64,000 nt of DNA from Paucidesulfovibrio sp036541255. GTDB lineage: Bacteria; Desulfobacterota; Desulfovibrionia; Desulfovibrionales; Desulfovibrionaceae. How positions within the stretch are numbered: the stretch's first letter is position 1; every line of letters starts with the position of its first letter. A model generated the notes under the pieces. It worked only from the letters and a program-made list of their open reading frames with translations, did not search any database and had not been told where the DNA came from. The position numbers were made by a program, and so were the translations under genes. The stretch is taken from positions 27,928-91,927 of the forward strand of contig JAZHDD010000009.1 of assembly GCA_036541255.1 (NCBI GenBank). Reading direction: 5' to 3'. Below, one piece after another: positions 1 through 8,356 of this stretch.

Positions 1-2630
1 TAGTTCGGATCAGCAGGCTTGGCCAGCAGGTCCATGTCGCTTGTGGTGAACTTGTAGACCGGGCTGCTGAGCTGCTTGGAGAACAGGTTGTTGTTCACCG
101 GGGTTTCCACGGGCTCGTAATGCTCGGAGAAGGGACCGTCCTGACGGCCCGGGCCGTAGATTTGCCCGAAGCCGTGCTTGGACATGATGAACGGGTTCTT
201 GCCCTTGCCCGTGGCCATGGGCGGCCAGCCACCGTCCGGAACGTCGCCGATCCACTTGCCGTCCTTCCATTCGATGACGGCCTTGGCCGCGTTGTACGGC
301 TTGCCGTTCTTGTCCACGGAGGCGCGGTTGTAGAGGATGCGGCGGTTCACGGGCCAGCACCAGGACCAGTTCGGGAACAGGCCGATCCTGGCCTGCATAT
401 CGGTCTGGGAGGCGTCGCGGCGCTTGGACTTGTTGCCGTCCTCTTCGGTGTAGCTGCCCGCGTAGAGCCAGTTCAGGCTGGCCGTGGAGCCGTCGTCGCC
501 AAGAGCGGTGAACGAAGGCACCTGCTGGCCCTTTTTGTAGAGCTTGCCCTTGATCTCGGTGTCGCGGGTGAAGTGGCCGTTGATGCGCTTGCACATGGCG
601 TCCGGGTCATACTTCTCGGGCCAGTTCAGCTTGAGCAGCGGATCAGGATAGGTGCCGCCTTCCTTGGCGTAGAGGTCGCGCACCTTGTTCAGCAGGGGCA
701 CGAACATGTCGCCGAAGGAGCGGGATTCAAACGCGGGCTTGATGGCCTCGTAGTGCCAGAGATGCCAGCGTCCCGAGTTGGTGACCGAACCGGCCTTTTC
801 CAGACGGTGCGCCGAAGGCAGCAGGAAGACTTCCGTCTTGGCTGCCTTGGGATCCACGCCGGGACGGCGCCAGTTGTCCGTGGTCTCGGAATGGTGCAGC
901 TCGGAGAGTACCAGCCAGTCCAGGTTGTCCAGGGCCTTGCGCACCTTGTTGGTGTTGGGCACCGAGTTCATGGGGTTCAGGCCGATGATGATGCCGCCCT
1001 TGATCTTGTTCTGGTACATGCGGTCGAAGAGGAAGAGGTAGGAGTAGTCTCCGCCCTTTTCGATCTTCGGGAGCATGCCGTAGCCGAAGCCGTTTTCCTT
1101 GGTGGCGTTTTCGCCGAACCAGGCCTTGAGCAGGCTGGCCATGTACTTGGGCTTGTTCTGCCACCAGTTGGCCGATTCGGGATCGGCGCTGACCGGCGTG
1201 TTGGCCCTGTTGTAGTCGTCCAGGGTCTGCCAGCCGCTGTGGGGCATGGCCATGTAGCCCGGGATGATGTGGTAGAGCAGGGTGTGATCCGTGGACCCCT
1301 GCACGTTGGGTTCGCCGCGCAGGGCGTTGATGCCGCCGCCGGCCACGCCGATGTTGCCGAGCAGCAGCTGGATGATGCCCGCGCTGCGGATGTTCTGCAC
1401 GCCCACGGTGTGCTGGGTCCAGCCCAGGGCGTACATCACGGTTCCGGCCTTGTCGGCCTTGCCCGTGGCCGCGAAGGTCTCGTAGACGCGCAGCAGGTTC
1501 TTTTCGGAAACGCCCGTGGTCTTGGAAACCTTGTCCAGGCTGTAGCGCGAGTAGTGCTTCTTGAGCAGCTGGAACACGCAACGCGGGTCCTTGAGGCTCT
1601 TGTCCTTTTTGGGCACGCCGTTGGCATCCAGGGCCAGGTCCCATTTGCTCTTGTCATAGGTGCGGGTCTTGGGGTCATAGCCCGCGAACAGGCCGTCCTT
1701 GAAATCGAAGTCCTTGCCCACGATGAGCGAGGCATTGGTGTATTCGACCACGTATTCCTTGAAGTAGGAATTCGTTTCAAGGATGTGGTTGATCATGCCC
1801 CCGAGGAAAGCGATGTCCGTGCCGGACCGCAGGGGAACATGGAAGTCCGAGCGGGCCGAGGTGCGCGAGAACTTGGGGTCGACGTGCATGACGGTCGCGC
1901 CCTTGTCCTTGGCTTCAAGCACCCACTTGAACGAGATTGGATGGTGTTCGGCAGCATTGCTGCCCATGATCAGGATGGCGTCGGCATTCTTGATGTCGAC
2001 CCAGTGATTCGTCATCGCGCCGCGTCCGAACGACTCTCCCAGAGCCGCTACAGTAGCGCTGTGTCAAATACGGGCCTGGTGGTCCATGTGGACGACGCCC
2101 AGGCTTCTCATGGCTTGATGCGCCAGGGCGCATTCTTCGTTGTCCGCGTGGGAGGTGCCCAGCAGGAACATGGATTCCAGACGGTTGACGGTCTCGCCCT
2201 TGTCGTTCTTGGCGATGAAATCCTGGTCGCGGGTTTCCTTGATGCGCTTGGCAATGCGGTCCAGCGTCCAATCCCAGCTCTTCTCTTCCCACTTGTCGCT
2301 ATGCGGCGCGCGGTAGAGCGGCTTTTGCAGCCGGTGTTCGCTGGTGGTCATGGTGAACAGGGCCGCGCCCTTGGCGCAGAGGGAGCCCTGGTTGATGGGG
2401 TAGTCCGGATCACCCTCGGTATGCACCAGCTTGCCGTTTTTCACAAAGGCAATGGCATGGCAGCTCACCGAGCAGAAAGGACAGATGGTGATCACTTCCT
2501 TGGCCCCGTCGATCTTCAGCCCCTCGGCGTACGCCTGCACCGGCGTGAGACTCACTCCGAGCTGGGCGAGCGTGACGCACGCGGCTCCTGAGCCTGCCAG
2601 CTTCAGGAAGTGCCGTCGATCACATCTCAT
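1..2630 (-). CDS. fdnG: Formate dehydrogenase alpha subunit, selenocysteine-containing, 3' end beyond the window
   Basis: Catalytic molybdopterin (Mo or W) subunit of a periplasmic formate dehydrogenase that oxidises formate to CO2. A twin-arginine signal (DRRHFLK, residues 4-10) leads the chain, followed by [4Fe-4S] ligands C50, C53, C57 and C85. Translation meets an in-frame TGA at 2064-2066, after the residues HQARI, and continues with HSAT; this is the family's selenocysteine site, here Sec189 (Sec196 in E. coli FdnG). The frame stays open from there to the window edge, so about 876 codons are visible of a usual length near 1,000. The start has a clear AAGGAGG site. A plain ORF caller would split the gene at the TGA. 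The beta subunit is not on the upstream side and may lie beyond the left edge. A ModE-type regulator lies just upstream. Confidence 0.95.
2031..2047 (-). promoter_or_regulatory. SECIS stem-loop for selenocysteine insertion
   Basis: On the minus-strand mRNA a 7-bp stem (CGGCUCU / AGAGUCG, one G-U pair) closes a GGG loop, starting 16 nt after the UGA at 2066-2064. Bacterial SECIS hairpins read by SelB sit within the coding region at this distance and expose guanines in the loop. The hairpin is seen in the sequence; SelB recognition is inferred. Confidence 0.75.
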
Positions 2631-2678
2631 GATGGCCTCCTTGGGTTGCGTCCGGTCATGGCGCTCCGGACTGGGTAG

Positions 2679-2695
2679 GGCGGTTTTTTACCGCC
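2679..2695 (-). promoter_or_regulatory. Small hairpin upstream of fdnG
   Basis: A GGCGGT / ACCGCC inverted repeat with a 5-nt T-rich loop lies 49-65 bp before the fdnG start, probably in the leader. On the fdnG strand it is not followed by a T tract, so it is not an obvious terminator. Role unknown. Confidence 0.3.
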
Positions 2696-2735
2696 GTTTC
2701 CCCTTCAGTATAAAATTTAATTCAATTATTACAAA

Positions 2736-2751
2736 ATGTTATTTTTAACAT
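2736..2751. promoter_or_regulatory. Palindrome ATGTTA-TTTT-TAACAT, candidate operator of fdnG
   Basis: A perfect 6-bp inverted repeat with a 4-bp spacer lies in AT-rich DNA about 106 bp upstream of the fdnG start and just after the ModE-like gene. Its GTTATTTT half resembles the CGTTATAT half-site of E. coli ModE, and similar GTTAT-type elements occur before the other two Mo loci here. Binding by the neighbouring ModE-like protein is inferred. Confidence 0.4.
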
Positions 2752-2761
2752 GATGACGCGA

Positions 2762-3178
2762 TCACGATGTCTCGTATCGTTTGGGCTGGAAGGGCAACAG
2801 GGCTTTGCCCTGGTCCAGGGCAAAGCGTTCCACCTGCTCGAACCAGTCACGAAAGCGCCGGGCCAAGTCCTGGCCATAGGGAGTCAGCTTGCAGCCGGAC
2901 CTGCGGCAGTCGGAACGGTCAATCAGTTTGTGCCCCAGAAGATTTTCCGTGCGCGTGATCTTGCCCCAGGCCCCGCGGTAGGACATGCCCAGTTTGGCTG
3001 CGGCCGCAGTCAGCGAGCCCGTGGATTCGATCTCGTGCAGCAGGATCAGCCTGCCCATGCCGAAAAGCACGCCTTCGGGGGTTTCAACCCAGAGATGCAG
3101 GCGCATGGTCGGCGGCTCATGCTCTCCGGTGCAGGGGAGAGGAGCATGTCTGCTCATGGTTTCCATAGATTGCGTCAT
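2762..3178 (-). CDS. ModE-type winged-helix molybdenum-linked regulator, DNA-binding domain only
   Basis: A 138-residue LysR/ModE N-terminal type protein. The helix-turn-helix lies around residues 50-75 (LTAAAAKLGMSYRGAW), and is followed by the family-typical stretch with GHKLIDRS and TPYGQDL. No C-terminal MOP/TOBE molybdate-binding domain follows, so if it senses molybdate or tungstate it must do so differently from E. coli ModE. A GGAG site precedes the ATG. It lies directly upstream of fdnG on the same strand, with a palindrome between them and an inverted repeat before its own start. This suggests control of the formate dehydrogenase and perhaps of itself. Family assignment is firm; target and ligand are inferred. 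Confidence 0.8.
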   Translation of the reverse strand: MTQSMETMSRHAPLPCTGEHEPPTMRLHLWVETPEGVLFGMGRLILLHEIESTGSLTAAAAKLGMSYRGAWGKITRTENLLGHKLIDRSDCRRSGCKLTPYGQDLARRFRDWFEQVERFALDQGKALLPFQPKRYETS

Positions 3179-3221
3179 GGCGATCTCCTTGGGTATTCAA
3201 AAGACTGCGGAGCGCAGTACT

Positions 3222-3245
3222 TATTATGTTTGTAAATGCATAATA
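3222..3245. promoter_or_regulatory. Inverted repeat TATTATG-N10-CATAATA before the ModE-like gene
   Basis: Perfect 7-bp arms separated by 10 bp, in AT-rich DNA 44-67 bp upstream of the ModE-like start. Symmetry and position fit an operator, possibly autoregulatory. No experimentally known consensus is claimed. Confidence 0.4.
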
Positions 3246-3333
3246 CTACCTAGGAGGCTTGGCGCTCTATAGCAAACAGGTGCATCTTAGTAGGCTTTTG
3301 ACACTGGGCAGGAAAAGTCGGGAGGGGAAAGTT

Positions 3334-3372
3334 GAGGAAAAACAGAGGGCCGACGGATGAATCCGCCGGCCC
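3334..3372 (-). terminator. Rho-independent terminator of the molybdopterin oxidoreductase
   Basis: On the minus strand the stem GGGCCGGCGGAT / ATCCGTCGGCCC (two internal mismatches) is followed by TCTGTTTTTCC. It begins 28 bp after the stop of the oxidoreductase gene. Confidence 0.75.
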
Positions 3373-3399
3373 AAAGGGGGAGTTCGGTGCGGTCTGGAA

Positions 3400-5490
3400 T
3401 CAGACCTTGCGCACCTCGACGAAGTGTTCCTGCATGGCGACTGCTCCGCCGGACTTGTCCCACTTGGCGATACCGCCCGGCATGAGTTGGTTGTCCGCCA
3501 CGCCCCGGCCCCGTGCCCGGGTCTCGCAGGGCAGGGTATGGCCGAAGCCGTGGATCATGAATACGCATTCCGGGTGCACGAAGGGAGTGACAAAGGCCTT
3601 GATCTTGCCCCTGTGGCCGTTGGAGCCGATCTGGACGTACTCACCGTCGGCAATGCCGAGTTTCTCGGCCTCGGTTGCGTTGATCCACAACAGGTTCTCG
3701 GGCATCTGCTCGAAGAGCAGCTTGTTGTTCACCGTGTGTCCCTGGGTGTGCAGGGCGCATCGGCCAAAGGCGATGCGGTATTTGCCCTGGGGCGGGCGCT
3801 CCGGCGAGACATAGGGCTTGAGCGAGGGCTGGCCGTCGGCCTCAAGCTTTTCGTCGATGACCTGGATCTTGCCGGACGGTGTCTTGAACTTGAATTCGTC
3901 CATGTTGCGGTACAGAGGCTTGTCCGCCAGGGAAACCGAGCCCTTGGCCTCGAAATCGGCGATGCTTACGCCGGTTCCTTCGAGCTGGAAGTTCCAGACG
4001 TCCTCGATCGTTTCGTAGGCAAGTTCCTTGATGCCCATCTTCTTGGCCAACATGGCGTAGATTTCCCAGATGGCCTTGGTGTCATGCAGAGGCTGCATGA
4101 CCCGTTTGCGCATGATGTATGATGGCTTGAGCCCGTTCTTGACGGCCAGGATGGAGTCCCGTTCCAGATAGGGCGAGATGGGCAGGACCACGTCCGCGAA
4201 CCATGCCGTGTCGGACCAGGAAAAGGTCACGGCCACGAGCAGGTCCAGGTTGGCCCATTTCTTCTTCACGTCTTCCACGTCGGGGAAGGCCATGAGCGGG
4301 TCATGGCGATGGGCGATGTAGGCCTTGATGGGATAGGGCTCGCCCGTGACGATGGCCTCGTAGGCCAGGTTCACGAGACCCGGTCCCGCGTCGAAGTGCT
4401 TGCGCCCTTCCATCCAGCCCACGCCGTCCACGCGCTTGTCCTGGGGCTTTGGGAACAGCTCCATGAAGCTCTTCAATCCCTTGTGGCCGAAGTCGCCGGG
4501 CTTGTTCATGATCGGCAGGCCGCCCTTGGCGCCGATGCTGCCGAGCAGACCGTTGATCAGATAGATGGTGCGCGACATGTAGAAGGAGTCGGAGTAGCGC
4601 GCGGTCATCCAGCCCGGGTGCCAGAGCACGGCCGGAGCCGCTTCGGAAAGCTGGCGGCAGAAGTCGCGCAGGTCCGCGGCCGGAATGCCGGTTTCCTTTT
4701 CGGCCCATTCGGGCGTGTACGGCGTGACAAAGGCGGCCAGAGCGTCGAAGTCCTGGAAGTGCTTGGCCACGAAGTCCTTGTCGTACAGGTCGGCGTTGAT
4801 CAATTCGCGGATCACGGCCAGGTTGAAGGCGTAGTCGGTGCCGGGCCGGATCATGAAGAAATTGTCGGCCTTGGCTCCGGTGACGCTGGCCCGGATGTCG
4901 ATGCAGGAGATTTTCGCCCCGTTCTCCACCGCGTCCAGCGTGTTGTTCACCTCGGCCACGTTCACGGCTTCAAAGATGTTCCGTGTCTGGAGCACGAGGT
5001 GTTTGGTGTTCTTCAGATCGTAGGCCACGCCCTTGCGGCCGAAGCCGAACACGGAAAGGGCCGCGTTCTGCACGTTGCGTGCGCAGGCCGCGTCATGGTT
5101 GTTATAGTTCGGCGTGCCGATGGCGCGCAGGAAGGCCCGGTAGAAATCGCGGAAGGGACCGCCGCGGTCCGAGAAGAGCACAGCCTTGTCGCCGTACTCG
5201 GCGCGGACCTTGTTCAGCTTTTCCGCAACATAGTCCAGGGCCTCGTCCCAGCTCACTTCGCGCCACTTGCCTTCGCCGCGCTCTCCGGCGCGGATCATGG
5301 GCTTTTGGGGCCGCTCGTCATCTTCGGTCAGGGCGACGCCTGCTGCTCCGCGCGGGCAGAGCGCTCCCTGAAGGCCGGGCGCGTGCGGGTTGCCCTGCAC
5401 GTAGACGCAACGGCCATTCTCGACCTCGGCCTGGATGGGGCAGCGCACAGAGCACATGCCGCAGATGCTGAACACGTTCTTTTTTGACAT
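3400..5490 (-). CDS. Cytoplasmic molybdopterin oxidoreductase, PhsA/PsrA-like, Cys-type
   Basis: A 696-residue DMSO-reductase-superfamily enzyme. The N-terminal Fe4S4 motif is C10, C13, C17 and C45, and the chain continues through the molybdopterin domains to a C-terminal dinucleotide-binding domain. The likely metal ligand is C136 (HDAACARN), as in thiosulfate and polysulfide reductase type enzymes rather than Sec or Ser types. There is no twin-arginine or other signal, so it is probably cytoplasmic, unlike PhsA and PsrA. GGGAGGATTTC precedes the ATG. The divergent neighbour encodes a four-cluster Fe-S protein that is the probable electron-transfer partner, followed by a TauE-type exporter. 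The substrate is not determined; sulfur oxyanions or polysulfide are possible from context. Confidence 0.85.
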   Translation of the reverse strand: MSKKNVFSICGMCSVRCPIQAEVENGRCVYVQGNPHAPGLQGALCPRGAAGVALTEDDERPQKPMIRAGERGEGKWREVSWDEALDYVAEKLNKVRAEYGDKAVLFSDRGGPFRDFYRAFLRAIGTPNYNNHDAACARNVQNAALSVFGFGRKGVAYDLKNTKHLVLQTRNIFEAVNVAEVNNTLDAVENGAKISCIDIRASVTGAKADNFFMIRPGTDYAFNLAVIRELINADLYDKDFVAKHFQDFDALAAFVTPYTPEWAEKETGIPAADLRDFCRQLSEAAPAVLWHPGWMTARYSDSFYMSRTIYLINGLLGSIGAKGGLPIMNKPGDFGHKGLKSFMELFPKPQDKRVDGVGWMEGRKHFDAGPGLVNLAYEAIVTGEPYPIKAYIAHRHDPLMAFPDVEDVKKKWANLDLLVAVTFSWSDTAWFADVVLPISPYLERDSILAVKNGLKPSYIMRKRVMQPLHDTKAIWEIYAMLAKKMGIKELAYETIEDVWNFQLEGTGVSIADFEAKGSVSLADKPLYRNMDEFKFKTPSGKIQVIDEKLEADGQPSLKPYVSPERPPQGKYRIAFGRCALHTQGHTVNNKLLFEQMPENLLWINATEAEKLGIADGEYVQIGSNGHRGKIKAFVTPFVHPECVFMIHGFGHTLPCETRARGRGVADNQLMPGGIAKWDKSGGAVAMQEHFVEVRKV

Positions 5491-5553
5491 GAAATCCTCC
5501 CAAGAGTGCCGTAGGTGGCCCGAAACAACGGCTTTCCAACTCTTATACTACAA

Positions 5554-5566
5554 ATTCAGTCTGAAT
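5554..5566. promoter_or_regulatory. Palindrome ATTCAG-T-CTGAAT in the divergent promoter region
   Basis: The 327-bp gap 5491-5817 separates the oxidoreductase from the Fe-S gene. It holds this perfect 6-1-6 palindrome about 64 bp before the oxidoreductase start, and two AAAATAACG direct repeats (5648-5656 and 5713-5721, 65 bp apart). Read on the other strand, each repeat is CGTTATTTT, like a ModE half-site. Roles are inferred from position only. Confidence 0.4.
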
Positions 5567-5735
5567 CCACATTTCCAACGCCAATGTGCATGCTCGAAAT
5601 ATCGAATTAAATCGGTGTATTGTTGCGAGAGGCCAAAACTTGTGAAGAAAATAACGTGAAACGAAGGGGAGGTGTTCGCTTTTGGTTGATCCTGGCTTCC
5701 GGCAATGGGAAAAAAATAACGAGGATCGATCGACG

Positions 5736-5764
5736 TTGACAGCTGCAACGCTGTATGGTTGTAA
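5736..5764 (+). promoter_or_regulatory. Probable sigma-70 promoter of the Fe-S protein gene
   Basis: TTGACA (5736-5741), a 17-bp spacer, then TTGTAA (5759-5764). About 53 bp remain to the ATG, which has an AGAGGTG ribosome site. The -35 is consensus and the -10 is weak. Confidence 0.5.
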
Positions 5765-5817
5765 AATAGACAATAGAAGTGTGCCCGAAACACACGATCA
5801 AGCTGTAGAGGTGAAAA

Positions 5818-6264
5818 ATGGCCACTTACAGGATTAAGTTCGACAAGAAACGTTGCATTGCATGCCACGCTTGTCTTGTTCATTGCAAACAGAAGAACAG
5901 GGTGCCGGACGGGCTTTCCCTGAACAAGCTGTTTGCGGAATTGGAAGAGAAAAAGGGCAAGCCAGTGCTGAAGGTCAAATATCAGCCCTGCCTGATGTGC
6001 AAGAAGCCGGAATGCGTTCCCGCCTGTCCCACCGGGGCCATGCAGAAGCGCGAGTCCGACGGGCTGGTCTTTATTGTGGAAGAGTTGTGCAACGGTTGTG
6101 GCGAATGTGTCACGGCCTGCCCCTGGAACGTGCCCGTCATGGACGAGGTCCGTGGCAAGGCCATCAAGTGTGATTACTGTATGGACCGCATCGCGGAAGG
6201 CCGGGACCCGGCCTGCGTCACGGGCTGCACGGCCCAGGCGCTCACCCTGGTGCGTCCCGAATAG
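5818..6264 (+). CDS. Four-cluster 4Fe-4S electron-transfer subunit (DmsB/PhsB type)
   Basis: A 148-residue ferredoxin-like subunit. Sixteen cysteines form four [4Fe-4S] sites in the DmsB/HybA pattern: C13/16/19/23, C58/61/66/70, C91/94/97/101 and C118/121/133/137. No signal sequence or membrane anchor is present, matching a cytoplasmic partner. It is divergent from the molybdopterin oxidoreductase and probably shuttles electrons to or from it. It is followed 61 bp later by the TauE-type exporter, which has its own strong AAGGAGGAAGGG site, so the two may be co-transcribed. The electron donor or acceptor is not evident. Confidence 0.88.
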   Translation: MATYRIKFDKKRCIACHACLVHCKQKNRVPDGLSLNKLFAELEEKKGKPVLKVKYQPCLMCKKPECVPACPTGAMQKRESDGLVFIVEELCNGCGECVTACPWNVPVMDEVRGKAIKCDYCMDRIAEGRDPACVTGCTAQALTLVRPE

Positions 6265-6325
6265 AGAAGCGGGCGTCCGGTTTTCCGAACGCATGTCCGA
6301 ATAGGTCCTACTCAAGGAGGAAGGG

Positions 6326-7465
6326 ATGAAATCTAAGAGGTTGTATCTTATTTTGGCGCTGGTCGCTCTGGCCGTGTGCCTGTTCGCGCTGCCCGCGTGG
6401 GCCAACGAACGTCTGGTCAAGGCCATTGCAGAGGCCCAGGCCAACATGCCCGAGAAGGTCACTGGCGAGCCCGGCTACCTGGGCATCCCCGGCGGCCCGC
6501 AGTTGCAGTGGTGGTGGGGCCTGCTCTGGGCCGTGTGGGTAGGCTGGATCTTTTCCACGGTCGGCGCGTTCGGCGGCATCATGGCCGGCGTCGGTCACAT
6601 CACCATGTACGGCCTGGGCGACTACGCCAAGGGTTTCGGCAAGGATGCCAAGCTGAACAAGGTCGTCACCGACTCCATCCGCGTGTCCAACCAGTGGCTC
6701 GTGGGCTGTTCCGCAGGTCTTTCCTCTTTCAACTATTGGAAGGCGGGACGTCTTGTGGCGCCTCTGGGCATTGCCCTGGCCATCGGGTCCGTGGCCGGTT
6801 CCTGGCTGGTACCCTGGCTCACTGCCGGCAAGATCAGCCTGAAGGCCTACCAGGGCTACTTCGGTCTGTTCGTGCTCGTTCTGGGCTGCTACCTCTTCTA
6901 TGAGACCACGCCGACCGGCCAGAGCAAGAAAAAGGCCGCCAAGGCCGCTGCCCAGGCTTTCCAGGACAGCGTGAAGAAGCAGCGTGAGGGCGGCGAAGTG
7001 GACATGGCCGAGATGGGCGTGAAGGTCCAGAAGTTCACCATGACCCTTTGCGAGTTCACTTTCTTCGGCGTCGAGTTCAAGTTCAATCCGATCATCCCCG
7101 TGGTCGGCGGCTTCTTTATTTCGGCCCTGGCCTCGTTCCTGGGCGTTGGCGGCGGCTTCCTGCTGGTGCCGTTCCTGACTTCCGTGGCCGGACTGCCCAT
7201 GTACCTCGTGGCCGGAACTTCCGCTGCCGCGGTCTTCGTGGGTATGGTCAACTCCATCGCCTCCTACATGATGCTCAAGGGCACCCCGGTGGAATGGTCG
7301 TTGATCGGCGCCGAGCTCGTGGGTATCGTTGTCGGTTCGATTATCGGCCCGCGCACTTCCAAGTACATCCCCGACATCTGGCTGAAGCGCATCTTCATCG
7401 TGCTGGCCGTGTATGTGGGTCTGCGCTACACCCTGAAGGGCTTCTTCGGTATCACCATCATCTAG
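6326..7465 (+). CDS. TauE/SafE-family sulfite/anion exporter, long form
   Basis: A 379-residue polytopic membrane protein of the TauE/SafE (sulfite exporter) family. A hydrophobic segment at residues 6-25 is followed by a 60-residue loop, then transmembrane helices in two halves. The halves are split by a charged loop around residues 195-240 (rich in Lys and Gln). The second half has the glycine-rich repeat typical of the family (ASFLGVGGGFLLVPFL). Usual members are about 250 residues, so this is an enlarged variant of a kind common in Desulfovibrio. Association with a molybdenum reductase and an Fe-S subunit suggests export of a sulfur compound such as sulfite or thiosulfate; that substrate is inferred. 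Confidence 0.85.
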   Translation: MKSKRLYLILALVALAVCLFALPAWANERLVKAIAEAQANMPEKVTGEPGYLGIPGGPQLQWWWGLLWAVWVGWIFSTVGAFGGIMAGVGHITMYGLGDYAKGFGKDAKLNKVVTDSIRVSNQWLVGCSAGLSSFNYWKAGRLVAPLGIALAIGSVAGSWLVPWLTAGKISLKAYQGYFGLFVLVLGCYLFYETTPTGQSKKKAAKAAAQAFQDSVKKQREGGEVDMAEMGVKVQKFTMTLCEFTFFGVEFKFNPIIPVVGGFFISALASFLGVGGGFLLVPFLTSVAGLPMYLVAGTSAAAVFVGMVNSIASYMMLKGTPVEWSLIGAELVGIVVGSIIGPRTSKYIPDIWLKRIFIVLAVYVGLRYTLKGFFGITII

Positions 7466-7512
7466 CGGATCCGGCTCGATGCTTCGCGTAGCGAAGCCTG
7501 CAAGTCATCAAG

Positions 7513-7546
7513 AAGGGGCCGTCCGGAACAACCCGGGCGGCCCTTT
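7513..7546 (+). terminator. Rho-independent terminator after the TauE-type gene
   Basis: The stem AAGGGGCCGTCCGG / CCGGGCGGCCCTTT, with minor mismatch and a short AACAA loop, lies 48 bp after the exporter stop. Confidence 0.7.
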
Positions 7547-7649
7547 GCAATCCCGGAATATGCGGGTAGGCTCGGCAAGGGCGTCAAGAACCCCGGATTG
7601 TCGGATCAATCAGGCAACGGAGCGGGACATTTCGAACCAAGGACAAAGT

Positions 7650-8264
7650 ATGATGATGAGCGAATTCTATGCCTTTATCGACCCGGCTTTGATTGTGCCC
7701 TTTCGCCTGCCGGGCAATGTCTACGTTGGATTCGGCATCGGTTTGTTCTGGATTTCGTTCCTGGCAACGGTCCTTGGCGAGCTGTGCATGGCCGGGGCCT
7801 ATTTCACCAACCGGAAGTATTTCGCCGAGATGCGCCGAGAGATGATCACGCACAACAACCTTTCCATCCGCGCCCTGGGATTCAAGGACAAAGCCAGCTA
7901 CAAGGCTTGCAACTCCATTGCCAACGAGGAGTTCGGCAGAAATTTCTTCGCGGGCATAGCCCTCTTTGCCTCCTCGGTCTGGCCTGCTTTTTTTGCCATG
8001 GGCTGGCTTGATTTCCGTTTTCATGGCGTGGAATTCGTCATGCCGCTCATAGGCATTGTGGGGCCTGGTTTCCTCTTTGTGCCCGCCTATATTCTCACGC
8101 GCATCGCGTTTCACAAGTCCAAGCCCTGGCTGCCGCTGTTTTCCCTGATCAAACGCAAGATCGCCGAAAATGAACAGGGCGAGGAGATGATCACCTATAT
8201 GGATATCGTGAAAAAGGAAGAGGTCGAGACTCCGCCCGCAAAGGAAGATACCGCGGCAAATTGA
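7650..8264 (+). CDS. Unknown three-helix membrane protein
   Basis: A 204-residue protein with transmembrane helices near residues 22-50, 97-118 and 125-150, and a charged cytoplasmic loop of about 45 residues after the first helix (rich in Arg, Lys, Met and Asn). It ends in a charged C-terminal tail. The ATG at 7650 is chosen because an AAGGA site sits 8 bp upstream; an open frame extends back to 7479 but crosses a terminator. The layout of one helix, a charged loop and two helices is loosely like the Oxa1/EMC3 superfamily, but I see no diagnostic residues. It follows the exporter gene and ends at a bidirectional terminator. Function unknown. Confidence 0.7.
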   Translation: MMMSEFYAFIDPALIVPFRLPGNVYVGFGIGLFWISFLATVLGELCMAGAYFTNRKYFAEMRREMITHNNLSIRALGFKDKASYKACNSIANEEFGRNFFAGIALFASSVWPAFFAMGWLDFRFHGVEFVMPLIGIVGPGFLFVPAYILTRIAFHKSKPWLPLFSLIKRKIAENEQGEEMITYMDIVKKEEVETPPAKEDTAAN

Positions 8265-8289
8265 TTTTCTGCGCGCCGTGTCGGGCGAC

Positions 8290-8336
8290 AACAACCAGGG
8301 CCGCTTCACCTATCATGTGAAGCGGCCCTGGTTGTT
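8290..8336. terminator. Bidirectional terminator
   Basis: A perfect stem of about 20 bp (AACAACCAGGGCCGCTTCAC and its complement) around a 7-nt CTATCAT loop, between convergent genes. A TTGTTTT tract follows on the plus strand. Confidence 0.85.
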
Positions 8337-8356
8337 TTGGCTGGGAGGGAGTCTGC

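Noticed and set aside
120..2591. An 823-codon plus-strand open frame opposite fdnG
   Set aside because: It is a shadow on the strand opposite a well-supported formate dehydrogenase. It has repetitive Val/Gly/His composition, no ribosome site and no family features.
3400..5490. A second selenoprotein: molybdopterin oxidoreductase with Sec
   Set aside because: The frame is continuous with a Cys (C136) at the likely ligand position and no in-frame TGA.
7479..7649. N-terminal extension of the three-helix membrane protein
   Set aside because: It would begin before and run through the terminator at 7513-7546. A well-placed AAGGA and ATG at 7650 give a normal start.
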